Below are positions 27,940-35,934 of a stretch of DNA of 64,000 bases, piece by piece. The position numbers were made by a program, and so were the translations under genes. The stretch is from the NCBI RefSeq assembly GCF_019799905.1, contig NZ_JABGCI010000016.1:1-64000 (forward strand), read 5' to 3'. The stretch's first letter is position 1. Each line of letters starts with the position of its first letter. The DNA comes from Trujillonella endophytica. GTDB lineage: Bacteria; Actinomycetota; Actinomycetes; Mycobacteriales; Geodermatophilaceae. Under the pieces are notes generated by a model. The model saw only the letters and a program-made list of their open reading frames with translations. It did not search any database and had not been told where the DNA came from.

Positions 27940-28386
27940 TCAGCCGGGGTACTCGCCCAGCACCTCCGTCCCGAACTCCGCGGCCAGGGAGACCAGCAGC
28001 TCCGGCTCGGCCAGCAGCGACTCCTCCCCGATGCGCTCCACCGCGGCGAAGAACCCCTCCATCCCGGCCGGGGAGACCACGGTGAGCATCCGCACCGGAT
28101 CGTCGCCCAGCCGGCGCAGCGCGTGCGGGGTGCCGCGCGGGACGAGGAGGAACGCCCCCGGTCCGGCCTCGATCTCCGTCTCCTCCAACCACGCCGCCAC
28201 CCGGCCGGAGAGCACGTAGAACGCCTCCTCGGCGCTGCTGTGCCGGTGCAGCGGGGTCGTCTCCCCCCAGAACTCCTCCTCGACCAGCCAGTAGGCGCCA
28301 CCGGTCACCTCGGCGCCGGCCTTGGTCGTGTACGTGGAGCCGAGCGCGGTCATCCGGTCACCCCGTGCCGGTCCCAGCAGGGTCAT
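27940..28386 (-). CDS. Cupin-domain protein
   Basis: A 148-residue single-domain cupin. Metal ligands are visible in the motif PLHRHSSAEEAFYVLSG (two His and one Glu) and in the second motif VPRGTPHALRRLG. Such proteins are small dioxygenases, isomerases or binding proteins; quercetin-dioxygenase-like annotation is common but not proven. The ATG at 28386 has GGAGG upstream. It converges on the AraC gene. Confidence 0.82.
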   Translation of the reverse strand: MTLLGPARGDRMTALGSTYTTKAGAEVTGGAYWLVEEEFWGETTPLHRHSSAEEAFYVLSGRVAAWLEETEIEAGPGAFLLVPRGTPHALRRLGDDPVRMLTVVSPAGMEGFFAAVERIGEESLLAEPELLVSLAAEFGTEVLGEYPG

Positions 28387-28511
28387 GGCGTCCTCCGGGC
28401 AGGGTCGGGCTGCCGCTGGCCGTCCGACCCTCCCGAAGGGGCCGCCGGGCGTCAACGGCTCCGCCCGCGCAGAGGGCAAGAACGGTCGGGCGCGGGGACG
28501 CGTCTCCTCGC

Positions 28512-28517
28512 CAGACT
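28512..28517 (+). promoter_or_regulatory. -10-like box CAGACT, probable leaderless promoter
   Basis: CAGACT ends six bases before the GTG at 28524, and no ribosome site precedes that start. The same spacing is seen upstream of pobA, pcaH and several other genes in the window. Confidence 0.4.
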
Positions 28518-28523
28518 CTCCCC

Positions 28524-29471
28524 GTGGCCGACTCCACCCATGCCTCGTCCTCCGGGCGCGACCGCCTCCGCGAGCTGATCGACGCCGTCCTCGAGGAGGA
28601 CAACCGCACGCTGCCCGACATGGCCGGCGACGCGTACGCCAGCCCCTGGTACTTCAGCCGGCAGGTGACCCGCGGCGCCGGCGAGCCGCCGGTCGCGCTG
28701 CGCCGCCGCGTGCTGCTCGAGCGCGCGGCCTGGCAGCTGCGCGAGGGCGCGAGCGTCACCGAGACCGCGTTCGCCGCCGGGTACGACTCGGTGGAGGGGT
28801 TCGCCCGGGCGTTCACCCGTGCCTACGGGCGCTCCCCCGGCAGCCTCCACGACGGCGGCCCCCGCACCCGCGACGCGCACTGGCTGCCCGCCCCCAACGG
28901 CATCCACTTCCACCCGCCGATGTCGCTGTGGATGGCCGACGAGCAGGCCCGGGGCGGCACCCCCGACGAGGTGGCCGCGCTGATGGTCCACCACGACGTG
29001 GAGGACGTCCGGGTGCTGATCGAGACGGCGAAGCAGCTCGACGACGAGGCGTACCGGCGTGCCCGGCTGCCCGGCTGGTCGGTGCTGCCGTGGGACGGCG
29101 CCGAGGAGTCGGTGGCCGCGCTGCTGTCCACGCTGGTGTGGAGCAAGGAGGTGTGGCTGGCCTCGATCGAGGGCGCCGACCACCCGGTCCGCGGCGCCGA
29201 CCACCCGGACGCCCTGCTCGCCCGGCACGACGACGTCGCACCACGCTGGCTGGCCGCCGTCCGCGACATCGCCCGCCGCGGCGCCTGGGGCGACCGGCTG
29301 GTGGACGCGCTGTGCGAGCCGCCGGAGACCTTCGTGCTCGGCAGCGTCGTCGCGCACGTCCTCACCTACTCCGCGCACCGGCGGCTGCTCGTCCGCCACC
29401 TGCTGCGCGACGCCGGCGTCGAGGTCGACACCGGCGACCCCATCGACTGGCTGACCCGTGCCCCACGCTGA
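28524..29471 (+). CDS. AraC-type helix-turn-helix protein fused to a DinB-like domain
   Basis: A 315-residue two-domain protein. Residues about 15-115 form an AraC double helix-turn-helix placed at the N-terminus (YASPWYFSRQVTRGAGEPP and VTETAFAAGYDSVEGFARAF). The remainder is a DinB/YfiT-like four-helix bundle, with histidines in VHHDVEDVR and FVLGSVVAHVLTYSAHR that could bind a metal. A small-molecule-sensing regulator is likely. It lies 13 bases before the RibD-like reductase gene and probably shares its transcript. Confidence 0.82.
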   Translation: MADSTHASSSGRDRLRELIDAVLEEDNRTLPDMAGDAYASPWYFSRQVTRGAGEPPVALRRRVLLERAAWQLREGASVTETAFAAGYDSVEGFARAFTRAYGRSPGSLHDGGPRTRDAHWLPAPNGIHFHPPMSLWMADEQARGGTPDEVAALMVHHDVEDVRVLIETAKQLDDEAYRRARLPGWSVLPWDGAEESVAALLSTLVWSKEVWLASIEGADHPVRGADHPDALLARHDDVAPRWLAAVRDIARRGAWGDRLVDALCEPPETFVLGSVVAHVLTYSAHRRLLVRHLLRDAGVEVDTGDPIDWLTRAPR

Positions 29472-29484
29472 CAGGGAGGAACCG

Positions 29485-30030
29485 GTGACCCGCACCGTCT
29501 ACAACACCGCCACCACGCTCGACGGCTTCATCGCCACCTCCGACCACTCGCTGGACTGGCTGCTCTCCCGCCAGATCGACCAGAACGGCCCCATGAACCA
29601 CGCGGACTTCGAGAAGCGGGTCGGCGCGATCGTGATGGGGTCGAGCACCTACCGCTGGGTCCGGGAGCACGAGCCCGAGTCGTGGGCCTACTCGATGCCG
29701 GCCTGGGTGCTGACCCACCGGCAGGACCTGGAGCCGCACCCGGGCGCCGACATCCGGATCACCGCCGCCGACACCCCCGAGGCGCTGACCGCCCTCCACA
29801 CGGAGATGGTGGCCGCCGCCGGGGGCCGCGACGTCTGGGTCGTCGGCGGCGGCGACCTCGCCGGCCAGTTCGCCGACGCCGGCCTGCTCGACGAGGTCGT
29901 CGTCTCCATCGCCCCGGTCACCATCGGCGCCGGGGCCCCGCTGCTCCCCCGGCACGTCGAACTGGTCCGCACCGAGTGGGCGGTCAACGGGGAGTTCGTC
30001 TGCGTCCGCTACGACGTCGTCAAGGCATGA
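29485..30030 (+). CDS. RibD C-terminal / dihydrofolate-reductase-fold protein
   Basis: A 181-residue NADPH-dependent reductase-like protein of the YyaP/RibD_C class. Typical segments are ATTLDGFIATSDHSLDWL, IVMGSSTYRWV, VWVVGGGDLAGQFADAGLLDE and a C-terminal VCVRYDVV strand. The start GTG is preceded at ideal distance by AGGGAGGA. Function in this group is unknown; the AraC/DinB gene just upstream is a frequent type of neighbour for such reductases. Confidence 0.87.
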   Translation: MTRTVYNTATTLDGFIATSDHSLDWLLSRQIDQNGPMNHADFEKRVGAIVMGSSTYRWVREHEPESWAYSMPAWVLTHRQDLEPHPGADIRITAADTPEALTALHTEMVAAAGGRDVWVVGGGDLAGQFADAGLLDEVVVSIAPVTIGAGAPLLPRHVELVRTEWAVNGEFVCVRYDVVKA

Positions 30031-30094
30031 CCCGTCCGGCGTGCGCCCTCGCCTGAGCCAGAAACCGCTGGCGGTCGCCGCCATCCTGGAGGAC

Positions 30095-30601
30095 GTGCGA
30101 CTGATCTTCCGGCGGATGGCCGACCGCCGCGCCGTGGAGTCGCTCGTCGAGCGGGACGACGGCGTGGTGTTCTCGATCCGCGGCGCCGGCGGCGGGGACG
30201 CCCTCCCCCACGACCTCGTGCACGCCCTCGTCGAAGCCGAGCTGGGCGTGCGCGACGGCATCTGGGGCTGCGTCGCTGACGGCGCCGTCTGGGGGACGGT
30301 GCGGCACGTCTCGGGCCGCCGTCCGCCGCACGCGACCGAGCGCTCGGACCGGCTGAAGCGGGAACGAGCCGCCGCGATCGGCCAGGCCGAGGCGCTGGCC
30401 GACCTGGTGCACCGGCTGGCCGACGGCGCCGAGGTGCTGCCGGGCGAGGTGGCCGGCTCCGGCATCCCGGCCGTGCGGCTCGCGGCGGCGGCCGAGGCGC
30501 TGCGGGCGGCGGGCCGGCGCTGGGCGGCGCTGCGGCCCGGCGAGGTGTGGATGCAGGAGTGGCCCGCTCCTCGCGTTGCCGGTCGCCGGGGTCGGTCCTA
30601 G
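30095..30601 (+). CDS. Conserved hypothetical protein
   Basis: A 168-residue protein. Its N-terminal strand-rich part (RLIFRRMADRRAVESLVERDDG) followed by LPHDLVHALVEAELGVRDGIWGCVADG matches a family of small actinobacterial and proteobacterial proteins that I recognise only by pattern. The C-terminal half is a long Ala/Arg/Glu helix. GTG 30095 fits the family N-terminus, but a GGAGG only two bases upstream is too close. An alternative GTG at 30041 gives 186 residues. It lies in the same direction as the reductase gene. Confidence 0.65.
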   Translation: MRLIFRRMADRRAVESLVERDDGVVFSIRGAGGGDALPHDLVHALVEAELGVRDGIWGCVADGAVWGTVRHVSGRRPPHATERSDRLKRERAAAIGQAEALADLVHRLADGAEVLPGEVAGSGIPAVRLAAAAEALRAAGRRWAALRPGEVWMQEWPAPRVAGRRGRS

Positions 30602-30673
30602 CGTCGGAGGAGTCGCCCGGGCGCAGCAGCCGCCTCCGGGCGCCCCCCGACGACATGCCTCGCAGGAGCGCCG

Positions 30674-31933
30674 ATGTCGCACAGCCCGGCCGACGGCCCC
30701 ACCCCGACCACCACCGCCACCACCGGTCCCCCGTCCGGCGGGCGCATGGCCGCGAGCACCCGCTCCACGGTGCTCGGCGCCATGTTCCTCATGGCCACCT
30801 CGGCCATCGGACCCGGTTTCATCACCCAGACGACGACGTTCACCGTGCAGCTCGGTGCGGCGTTCGCCTTCGCCATCCTGATCTCGATCCTCATCGACAT
30901 CGCGCTGCAGCTGAACGTGTGGCGGGTGGTCGGCGTCTCCGGCCGCCGCGCCCAGGAGCTGGGCAACCTGGTGCTCCCCGGCCTGGGCTGGGTGATGGCC
31001 GGCTTCCTCGTCGTCGGCGGGCTGGTGTTCAACATCGGCAACGTGGCCGGGACCGGCCTGGGCCTGGACGCGCTCCTCGGTCTCGAGCCGCGCATCGGCG
31101 GGGCGATCTCCGCCGTCGTCGCCATCGGGGTGTTCCTCAGCAAGCGCGCCGGGGTGGCGGTCGACCGGATCGTCGTCGTCCTCGGGGTGGCGATGATCAT
31201 CCTCACCACCTGGATCGCGCTCAGTTCGAGCCCGCCGGTCGGCACCGCACTGCGCAACGCGGTGTGGCCCGACGAGGTCGACTTCCTGGCCGTCACCACG
31301 CTGGTCGGCGGCACGATCGGCGGCTACATCGTCTACGCGGGCGCGCACCGGCTGCTGGACTCCGGGGTCACCGGGCCGGGGCACGTCCGCGACATCACCC
31401 GCGGGTCGATCACCGGCATCGTCGTCACCGGCGTCATGCGGGTCGTGCTCTTCCTCGCGATCCTCGGGGTGGTCTCCGCCGGCACCGACCTCGGCGACGA
31501 GAACCAGGCGGCCAACGCGTTCGAGGCCGCCGCCGGCGAGGTCGGCCTGCGGGTGTTCGGCGTCATCCTCTGGGCCGCCGCGATCACCAGCGTCATCGGC
31601 GCCTCGTACACCTCGGTGTCGTTCCTGACCTCGCGCGAGCGCACCAGCGACCGCACCCGCACGCTGCTCGTCGTCGGGTTCATCGCCCTCAGCACGTCGA
31701 TCTTCGTGATCGCCGAGGCCGCGCCCACCACGCTGCTGGTCTTCGCCGGTGCCTTCAACGGGCTGCTGCTGCCGATCGGCATCGCGGTGCTGCTCTACGT
31801 CGCCACCCGGCGCGGCGACCTGCTCGGGGGCTACCGCTACCCCCGCTGGCTGCTCGTCATCGGCTGGGCGGCCTGGCTGGTCACGCTCTACCTGGCGGCC
31901 AACTCGGTGAAGCCCGTCATCGAGCTCTTCTGA
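30674..31933 (+). CDS. NRAMP-family transporter (YcsG-like)
   Basis: A 419-residue membrane protein with about eleven helices. It resembles NRAMP transporters but replaces the metal-binding DPGN of helix 1 with SAIGPGFITQ. The family's helix 6 MPH signature was also not seen. It is therefore more like the YcsG subgroup found next to 5-oxoprolinase genes than like manganese importers. AGGAGCG precedes the ATG. Its stop shares bases with the pxpA start (TGATG), and four further genes follow with overlaps, so it is the first gene of the operon. A role in uptake of 5-oxoproline or a related acid is inferred. Confidence 0.85.
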   Translation: MSHSPADGPTPTTTATTGPPSGGRMAASTRSTVLGAMFLMATSAIGPGFITQTTTFTVQLGAAFAFAILISILIDIALQLNVWRVVGVSGRRAQELGNLVLPGLGWVMAGFLVVGGLVFNIGNVAGTGLGLDALLGLEPRIGGAISAVVAIGVFLSKRAGVAVDRIVVVLGVAMIILTTWIALSSSPPVGTALRNAVWPDEVDFLAVTTLVGGTIGGYIVYAGAHRLLDSGVTGPGHVRDITRGSITGIVVTGVMRVVLFLAILGVVSAGTDLGDENQAANAFEAAAGEVGLRVFGVILWAAAITSVIGASYTSVSFLTSRERTSDRTRTLLVVGFIALSTSIFVIAEAAPTTLLVFAGAFNGLLLPIGIAVLLYVATRRGDLLGGYRYPRWLLVIGWAAWLVTLYLAANSVKPVIELF

Positions 31934-32715
31934 TGAGCGGCACCATGATCTCCGCCATGGATCTCAACTCCGACCTCGGCGAGGGCTTCGGTCAGTGGAC
32001 CCTCGGGGACGACGAGGCGCTGCTCGGGGTCGTCACCAGCGCCAACGTGGCGTGCGGCTTCCACGCCGGTGATCCGGTGATCCTGCGCCGGGTGTGCGAG
32101 CAGGCCGCGGCCGCCGGCGTGGCGGTCGGTGCGCAGGTGGCCTACCGCGACCTGGCCGGGTTCGGCCGGCGCTTCGTCGACGTCGAGCCGCACGAGCTCA
32201 CCCAGGACGTGCTCTACCAGATCGGCGCCCTGGAGGCGTTCGCCCGCGTGGCCGGCACCCGCGTCCGCTACGTCAAGCCGCACGGGGCGCTGTACAACAC
32301 GATCGTCGGCCACGAGGAGCAGGCCGCGGCCGTGGTGCGGGCGGTGACCGAGTACGACCGCACGCTGCCGGTGCTGGGGCTGCCCGGCTCGGCCTGGCTG
32401 CGCCGAGCGGAGGAGGCCGGGCTGACGACGGTGGCCGAGGCGTTCGCCGACCGCGCCTACACGCCCGAGGGCACGCTGGTCTCACGTCGGCTGCCCGGCG
32501 CCGTGCTGCACGACGCCGACGAGATCGCCCGCCGCTGCCTGGCCATGGCCACCGGCGAGCCGATCACCGACGTCGAGGGCGGGTCGCTGACGCTGCGGCC
32601 GGACTCGATCTGCGTGCACGGCGACACCCCCGGCGCGGTGGCGATCGCCCGGCGGGTGCGCGAGACGCTGACCGGCGCGGGGGTCGTGCTGGCCCCCTTC
32701 GCCGCCGCCGCGTGA
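31933..32715 (+). CDS. pxpA: 5-oxoprolinase subunit A (LamB/YcsF family)
   Basis: PxpA works with PxpB and PxpC in ATP-dependent opening of 5-oxoproline to glutamate. The 260-residue product shows the family N-terminus MDLNSDLGEGFGQWTLGDD, SANVACGFHAGDP, VGAQVAYRDLAGFGRR, YVKPHGALYN, EAFADRAYTPEGTLVSR and the C-terminal ICVHGDTPGAVAIAR. The ATG at 31933 overlaps the NRAMP stop; an ATG at 31957 would start directly at DLNSDLGE. Coupled on both sides. Confidence 0.95.
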   Translation: MSGTMISAMDLNSDLGEGFGQWTLGDDEALLGVVTSANVACGFHAGDPVILRRVCEQAAAAGVAVGAQVAYRDLAGFGRRFVDVEPHELTQDVLYQIGALEAFARVAGTRVRYVKPHGALYNTIVGHEEQAAAVVRAVTEYDRTLPVLGLPGSAWLRRAEEAGLTTVAEAFADRAYTPEGTLVSRRLPGAVLHDADEIARRCLAMATGEPITDVEGGSLTLRPDSICVHGDTPGAVAIARRVRETLTGAGVVLAPFAAAA

Positions 32716-33323
32716 TGCGCGTCCTGCCCAGCGGGTCGACCGCGCTGCTGGTCGAGCTCGACGACCTCGACGCGGTCCTCGGCCTCTACGCCGCGCTGGT
32801 CGACGAGCCGCTGGACGGCGTGGTGGACGTCGTCCCCGCGGCCCGGACCGTCCTGCTGGTCACCGACCCGGCCGTGGTCGCGGTGCCCGACGTCGAGGCC
32901 GCCGTCCGCCGGGTCCGGCCACGACAGGGCAGGGCCGGCACCGGGGAGACGGTGGAGCTGCCGGTGCACTACGACGGCGCCGACCTGGCCGACGTCGCCG
33001 CGCTGTGGGGCGTGGACCCCGACGGGGTGGTGCGGCGGCACACCGGCACCGGCTGGACGGTCGCCTTCTGCGGCTTCGCCCCCGGGTTCGGCTACTGCAC
33101 CCCCGACGGCGACCCGTGGGACGTGCCCCGCCGCGACACCCCGCGCACGAAGGTGCCGCCCGGCGCGGTCGGGCTGGCCGGGCCGTTCAGCGGCGTCTAC
33201 CCCCGGGAGTCCCCCGGCGGCTGGCAGCTCGTCGGCCGCACCGACGTCGCCGTCTTCGACCTGCACCGCGACTCGGCAGCGCTGCTGCGCCCGGGTGTGC
33301 GGGTCCGGTTCGTGTCCGCATGA
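32715..33323 (+). CDS. pxpB: 5-oxoprolinase subunit B (KipI family)
   Basis: A 202-residue allophanate-hydrolase-subunit-1-like protein. Characteristic segments are PVHYDGADLADVA, TVAFCGFAPGFGYCTP and the VPPGAVGLAGPFSGVYPRES stretch near the C-terminus. The N-terminal 80 residues, including the VDVVPAARTVLLVTDP strand pair, are normal for the family. The ATG overlaps the pxpA stop by one base. Forms the B/C subcomplex with the next gene product. Confidence 0.95.
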   Translation: MRVLPSGSTALLVELDDLDAVLGLYAALVDEPLDGVVDVVPAARTVLLVTDPAVVAVPDVEAAVRRVRPRQGRAGTGETVELPVHYDGADLADVAALWGVDPDGVVRRHTGTGWTVAFCGFAPGFGYCTPDGDPWDVPRRDTPRTKVPPGAVGLAGPFSGVYPRESPGGWQLVGRTDVAVFDLHRDSAALLRPGVRVRFVSA

Positions 33324-34162
33324 GCCGCGCCGTCACCGTGCTGGCCACCGGACCGCTCACCACGGTCCAGGACCGGGGACGCCCGGGCCAGGGCGCGCTG
33401 GGCATCGGCCGCTCCGGGGCCGCCGACCGCGGCGCCGCCGCGCTGGCGAACCGGCTGCTGGGCAACGACCCGGGTGCCGCCCTGCTCGAGGTCACGTACG
33501 GCGGGCTCGCGCTGCGCGCCGAGGCGGACCTCCTGGTGGTGACCACGGGGGCGCGGTGCGCCGGCACCGCGGCGCACAACGCGCCGGTGCCCCTGCCGGC
33601 GGGACGGGAGCTCCGGCTGGGGCCGCCGGAGACGGGGCTGCGCACGTACGTCGGCCTGCACGGCGGCATCGAGGTCGAGCCGGTGCTGGGGTCGCGGTCC
33701 ACCGACCTGCTCTCGGGGCTCGGTCCGCCGGTCGTCTCCGTCGGCGACGTGCTGCCGGTGGGCCCCGCCGCGGAGCCGATGCCCGGGGTCGACCTGGCCG
33801 CGCTGCCGGACCCCGCCGGTGGGGAGGTGACGGTGCGGGTGTCCCCCGGGCCGCGGCGGGACTGGTTCGGCGACGACGCCTGGGCCGCGCTGACCTCGCA
33901 GCCGTGGGCGGTCACCGCCGAGAGCAACCGGGTCGGACTGCGGCTGGACGGCGTCCCGCTGCGCCGGGCGCGCGAGGGCGAGCTGCCCAGCGAGGGCATG
34001 GTCCGCGGCGCGCTGCAGGTGCCGCCGTCCGGCCTGCCGGTGCTGTTCCTCGCCGACGCTCCCGTCACCGGTGGCTACCCGGTGATCGGCTACGTCGCCG
34101 ACGCCGACGTCGACCGTTGCGCGCAGCTGCGACCGGGCCAGCCGCTGCGGCTGCGGGGGTGA
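33320..34162 (+). CDS. pxpC: 5-oxoprolinase subunit C (KipA family)
   Basis: A 280-residue biotin-dependent-carboxyltransferase-like protein, the partner of PxpB. Family marks are TTVQDRGRPGQGALGIGRSG at residues 14-33, AALANRLLGNDPGAALLEVT, and the C-terminal LPSEGMVRGALQVPPSGLPV followed by VTGGYPVIGYV. The start codon overlaps the pxpB stop (ATGA). The stop in turn overlaps the MFS start. Confidence 0.95.
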   Translation: MSRAVTVLATGPLTTVQDRGRPGQGALGIGRSGAADRGAAALANRLLGNDPGAALLEVTYGGLALRAEADLLVVTTGARCAGTAAHNAPVPLPAGRELRLGPPETGLRTYVGLHGGIEVEPVLGSRSTDLLSGLGPPVVSVGDVLPVGPAAEPMPGVDLAALPDPAGGEVTVRVSPGPRRDWFGDDAWAALTSQPWAVTAESNRVGLRLDGVPLRRAREGELPSEGMVRGALQVPPSGLPVLFLADAPVTGGYPVIGYVADADVDRCAQLRPGQPLRLRG

Positions 34163-35364
34163 GCCGCGGCCCCGCGAGCGCCTGGCCCGCGGTGGCGCTC
34201 GTGCTGATGGCGCTGTGCCTGCGCGGGCCCTTCTCCGCGGTCGGTCCGGTCACCGGCGAGCTGGGCGACGAGCTCGGGCTGGGCGGGGCGGCGCTGGCGG
34301 TGCTCACCGCGCTGCCGCTGGTCTGCCTCGGCCTGCTCTCCCCGGTGGCGCCCCTGCTGGCCGCACGATCCGGCGTGCACCGGGCGGTGCTGGTCGGGGC
34401 GGGGGCGATCGTGGCCGGGGTCCTCCTGCGGCTGGCCGGCGCCCCGGGCCTGTTCGCCGGCACCGTCGTCCTCTGCGGGGGGATCGCCGTGTGCAACGTG
34501 CTCCTGCCCGCGGCGGCGCGGGCCGAGTACGGACGGCGCAGCGCCACCGTCGTCGGGGTGACCACCGCCTCGATCGGCTTCTCCGCCGCCCTGGGCACCG
34601 GGCTGGTGCAGCCGCTGGCCGACGCGTCCGGGAGCGCGCTCGGGGCGCTGGCGCTGTGGACCGCTCCCGCCGTGGTCGCGACCCTGGCCCTGGTCCTGCT
34701 GGCCCGCCGGCGGGGTGGGAGCGCACCCCCACCCGCCGCGGCCGGTCCCCGCGCGGGGATCCTCCGGGACCCGGTGGCGCGGGCCGTCACGGCCTACTTC
34801 GGCCTCCAGTCGCTGGCCTTCTACGCGATGCTCACCTGGCTGCCCGCCGTCCTGGAGGACGAGGCGGGCGTCTCCCCCGTCGCCGCCGGCGGCCTGGTCG
34901 CGGTCGGCGCGGCGCTCACCGCGCCGGCCGCGCTGGTCCTCCCGCCGCTGGCCGTGCGCCGCCCCGGGCAGGTCGGCTGGGTGGTCGGCTCGACGGTGCC
35001 GACGGCCGCGGCCCTGGTCGGGCTGCTGCTCGCCCCTGCGGCGGCACCGGTGCTGTGGGCGCTGCTGTACGGCGTCGGCACCGGCATGTGCTTCCCGCTG
35101 GCCATGACCCTGGTGCTGCAGCGGACCCGGGACGTCGCCCAGACCGGTCGGCTGTCGGCGGCGGCGCAGAGCGTCGGGTACCTGGTGGCTGCTGCCGGAC
35201 CTCTGGTCGTGGGGTTGCTGCACGAGGCCACGGGCGGCTGGCGGACCGGGCTCGTGCTGCTGCTGGTGCTGCTCCTCGCCCAGCTCGCCGTCGGTGTCCC
35301 GGCGGGGCGGCCGCGGCTGGTCAGCGAGGAGGCCCGGACCGCCCGACCGGCCCGGGGCCGGTGA
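34159..35364 (+). CDS. MFS transporter, CynX/NimT-like
   Basis: A 401-residue, twelve-helix major facilitator. The N-terminal helix with LCLRGPFSAVGPV is characteristic of the cyanate-transporter-like (CynX/NimT) subgroup, and the second half contains AYFGLQSLAFYAMLTWLP, also typical. The GTG start overlaps the pxpC stop. As the last gene of a 5-oxoproline operon it may export or import an organic acid or amide; substrate is not determinable. A 17-base tandem duplication lies just after the stop. Confidence 0.87.
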   Translation: MSRGPASAWPAVALVLMALCLRGPFSAVGPVTGELGDELGLGGAALAVLTALPLVCLGLLSPVAPLLAARSGVHRAVLVGAGAIVAGVLLRLAGAPGLFAGTVVLCGGIAVCNVLLPAAARAEYGRRSATVVGVTTASIGFSAALGTGLVQPLADASGSALGALALWTAPAVVATLALVLLARRRGGSAPPPAAAGPRAGILRDPVARAVTAYFGLQSLAFYAMLTWLPAVLEDEAGVSPVAAGGLVAVGAALTAPAALVLPPLAVRRPGQVGWVVGSTVPTAAALVGLLLAPAAAPVLWALLYGVGTGMCFPLAMTLVLQRTRDVAQTGRLSAAAQSVGYLVAAAGPLVVGLLHEATGGWRTGLVLLLVLLLAQLAVGVPAGRPRLVSEEARTARPARGR

Positions 35365-35369
35365 CCCCG

Positions 35370-35403
35370 GCGCCGGGTCACCGCAGGCGCCGGGTCACCG
35401 CAG
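35370..35403. repeat. 17-base tandem duplication over a stop codon
   Basis: GCGCCGGGTCACCGCAG is repeated exactly at 35370-35386 and 35387-35403. The second copy contains the stop codon of the minus-strand Imm5-like gene, and the first copy repeats that stop downstream of it. Confidence 0.92.
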
Positions 35404-35934
35404 GGACGCGTCCAGCCGGCGGAGCAGCTCCCCGACGCGGCCACCCCCGGCCGGGGCGAGGGGGTAGCGCCGCAGGACGTCCACCACGGTCGCAGGCGCG
35501 AGGTCCCGGAGCCGCGCGAGGTGGTCTGCTGCGGCGGCGGGGTCGTCGCTCGCGGCGAGCTCGAGCGCCCGTGCGGCGTGGGCGGCCGAGCCGAGGACGT
35601 GCCGCACCTGCGTGGCCTGCGCCAGGGGGTGGAGGAAGGCGGCACCGGCGGCGTCCCCGGCCGCGCGGGCTGCGGCGCTCGCCGCGGCCCGTCCCGCGTC
35701 GCGGGTCTCCTGGGCCGCCCGGTGTGCCGCCCACGCCGCGTCGCGGATCGCCTTCGTGCGCTCGCCGCCGTCCGCGAACGCCTGCGCGACGTCGATGGCG
35801 GCCCGGGGACGCCGGTCGCCGGGCCGCGCTCCCTCGTAGACGGCCAGTGCGGACCGCGCGCACACCACCGCGAAGCCGGCGACCGCCCGGACGTCGGACC
35901 GGCTGAGCTCGAGCCCCGGCGCCGCTCCCGTCAG
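35395..35934 (-). CDS. Imm5-like putative immunity-type helical protein
   Basis: About 179 residues of Ala-rich helix matching the pattern I know as the Imm5-like domain: ELSRSDVRAVAGFAVVCARSA, GDRRPRAAIDVAQAFADG, AIRDAAWAAHRAAQE, then HPLAQATQVRHVLGSAAHAA. Some members were predicted to be immunity proteins to polymorphic toxins, but many are solitary, and no toxin gene is seen here. The start is unclear. CTG at 35934 overlaps the aldehyde dehydrogenase stop (CTGA); the nearest GTG (35973) would overlap that gene by 43 bases. Either way it is coupled to the dehydrogenase gene. Confidence 0.7.
   Translation of the reverse strand: MTGAAPGLELSRSDVRAVAGFAVVCARSALAVYEGARPGDRRPRAAIDVAQAFADGGERTKAIRDAAWAAHRAAQETRDAGRAAASAAARAAGDAAGAAFLHPLAQATQVRHVLGSAAHAARALELAASDDPAAAADHLARLRDLAPATVVDVLRRYPLAPAGGGRVGELLRRLDASLR

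Noticed and set aside
30674..31933. Manganese transporter MntH
   Set aside because: The DPGN metal site of helix 1 is absent (GPGF instead) and the genes around it are for 5-oxoprolinase, so a YcsG-like assignment is safer.
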